DNA of 64,000 nucleotides from contig NZ_CP012040.1 of assembly GCF_001050135.1 (NCBI RefSeq), positions 434,001 through 498,000 of the forward strand. The letters are read 5' to 3'. This document shows, in pieces, positions 62,972-64,000 of the stretch (position 1 is the stretch's first letter; every line of letters starts with the position of its first letter). A model generated the notes under the pieces. That model was not told where the DNA came from and ran no database searches. It worked only from the letters and a program-made list of their open reading frames with translations. Source of the DNA: Cyclobacterium amurskyense (GTDB lineage: Bacteria > Bacteroidota > Bacteroidia > Cytophagales > Cyclobacteriaceae). Made by a program: the position numbers and the translations under genes.

Positions 62972-64000
62972 TTATTCTTTTTCAATGGACTGAAGTAAAT
63001 CAGCAATTTTTTCTACATTCCTGTTCGTTTCAAAGAAACCTAATACTATAAAAGTCAGGGTAGATATTATTAAAGGCAAACTAATTTCTAAAGCTAAGCT
63101 TAAAGAGCTTATATTTTTTGTGATCACAAAGGTAATTAAACCAGCGACTATTGAACCAATGGCTGCAACAGGTCCACTTTTCTTAAAGGCGGGCAATAAA
63201 CCAAACAGCATTGGAATGGCAATCGGCCCTACTAAAGCGCCAAACCAAGAAATAATAAGCCCTAAAACGCCCCCAAAATATTCATATTGAAAAGCGATTA
63301 TTATGGTAAGCAATGTAAATACAAATGTGGTCAATCTTGCTACAAACAGGGATGATTTACCTTTCTTCACCTTTTTGGTAATATTGGGTAAAATATCTCG
63401 GGTGATCACAGCCGAAATGGTGTTTATATCCGAGGAAGTCATGGACATGGTATTGGCAAAGAGCGAAGCAATTACCAAGCCTACTAAGCCTGAAGGCAAT
63501 AATAGTAGTGTTAACTCTCCGTAAGATTTACTTGGATCTGCTAAATCTGGCAATAAAATCGGAGCAGCCCACATTGGGAAGAAAAGGATAAGAGGCCATA
63601 CAAGGTACAATATTCCAGAAAGCCTTGCAGCCTTGGTCGCCGCTTTTTCATTTGGTGAGGAAATGTATCTGGTAGCCAGGTTCCATTGTCCGCCATTGTA
63701 AGCAAGGAAATTTATAAACAAGAAGGCCAGGGCAAATCCTACTCCATATGGTTCATTAAATAGTTGACTGTTTTGCTCAGGAAGCTTATCCCACATGCTA
63801 AAGATTCCATCTATTCCACCCAAGTGTTGTAAAACTACGACAAACATCACCAAGCCAGCAAGTAACTGAACAATAAATTGAGCAAAATCAGTGATAACAA
63901 CAGCCCATAGACCACCAAAAGTAATGTACAGCAATGAAATCCCTCCTGATATAAGAACGCCCACGGGTAGACTAATACCGGTAAAAACATTTAGTAAAAG
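62972..64000 (-). CDS. Sodium:solute symporter (SSS family), C-terminal part
   Basis: The frame is open from its stop at 62972 through the window edge, so the N-terminus lies outside; an internal GTG at 63964 is not taken as the start. At least eight membrane helices are visible. GGLWAVVITDFAQFIVQLLA and SLFANTMSMTSSDINTISAV (the latter typical of the SSS Na+-site helix region), with WNLATRYISSPNEKAATKAA, place it in SLC5/SSF. Directly upstream of NagB-NagA and co-directional, so GlcNAc or a related sugar is the likely cargo. Confidence 0.88.
   Translation of the reverse strand, partial: LLLNVFTGISLPVGVLISGGISLLYITFGGLWAVVITDFAQFIVQLLAGLVMFVVVLQHLGGIDGIFSMWDKLPEQNSQLFNEPYGVGFALAFLFINFLAYNGGQWNLATRYISSPNEKAATKAARLSGILYLVWPLILFFPMWAAPILLPDLADPSKSYGELTLLLLPSGLVGLVIASLFANTMSMTSSDINTISAVITRDILPNITKKVKKGKSSLFVARLTTFVFTLLTIIIAFQYEYFGGVLGLIISWFGALVGPIAIPMLFGLLPAFKKSGPVAAIGSIVAGLITFVITKNISSLSLALEISLPLIISTLTFIVLGFFETNRNVEKIADLLQSIEKE

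Noticed and set aside
1..64000. CRISPR arrays, tRNA or rRNA genes, prophage
   Set aside because: No regular spaced repeats, no cloverleaf or conserved rRNA segment, and no phage structural genes were seen; small tRNAs could be missed by eye.

Overview
The window is a chromosomal segment of a gliding Bacteroidota bacterium, most likely a member of Cytophagales/Cyclobacteriaceae. This is inferred from family content, not from a search. The evidence is a full-length SprA (core of the type IX secretion system, T9SS), a giant secreted protein with a gliding-type T9SS C-terminal domain paired with a PorP/SprF protein, Bacteroidota-only lipoprotein families (DUF4292, DUF4837), and many Bacteroidota-type promoters (TTTG, about 19 nt, TAnnTTTG). 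Shine-Dalgarno sequences are mostly absent and several genes start with TTG. No rRNA, tRNA or CRISPR array was seen.

Layout. 1-2.9 kb: a lone DUF5996 gene between two copies of a ~97-bp repeat, then 1.3 kb of repeat-rich non-coding DNA and a frameshifted PIN-like gene remnant. 2.9-8.5 kb (minus strand): amino-sugar genes (NagX-like transporter/acyltransferase, GH20-like hydrolase; then a TPR lipoprotein, ROK kinase and cupin isomerase-like protein). 8.5-15.4 kb: housekeeping genes (GT2 glycosyltransferase, ybaB, hisS, a 49-aa basic protein missed by length filters, a YfcE-like phosphodiesterase, pdhB, ffh). 15.6-22 kb: a DUF6508 protein, then the 1454-aa T9SS cargo protein and its PorP/SprF partner. 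22-25.2 kb: SulP transporter, a MITE-like repeat and an NAD(P)-binding protein. 25.4-32.5 kb: a surface-glycan group (YfhO, methyltransferase, two glycosyltransferases, flippase). 32.6-57 kb: icd, enoyl-CoA hydratase, then a long plus-strand block for envelope and core functions (flippase, dut, TPR, DUF4292, EnvC-like, tatA, gatA, LysM transglycosylase, DUF4837, maeB, ruvA, sprA, gcvH, VanZ, tonB). 57.1-59.9 kb: a complete IS66 element inserted in a DUF2237 gene. 60-64 kb: a Nudix hydrolase, a second copy of the MITE-like repeat, a NagB-NagA fusion enzyme and a sodium:solute symporter running off the window.

The genes at the two ends fit one theme. GlcNAc-containing glycans would be cut (GH20-like), moved (NagX, SSS symporter), phosphorylated (ROK) and then deacetylated and deaminated by the fused NagB-NagA protein. 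The middle supplies the gliding/T9SS machinery and envelope assembly. No clear new defence or mobile system was found. The least ordinary observations are the IS66-split DUF2237 gene with an exact 8-bp target duplication, a two-copy MITE-like repeat, the NagB-NagA fusion, and two start codons placed directly after intrinsic terminators.
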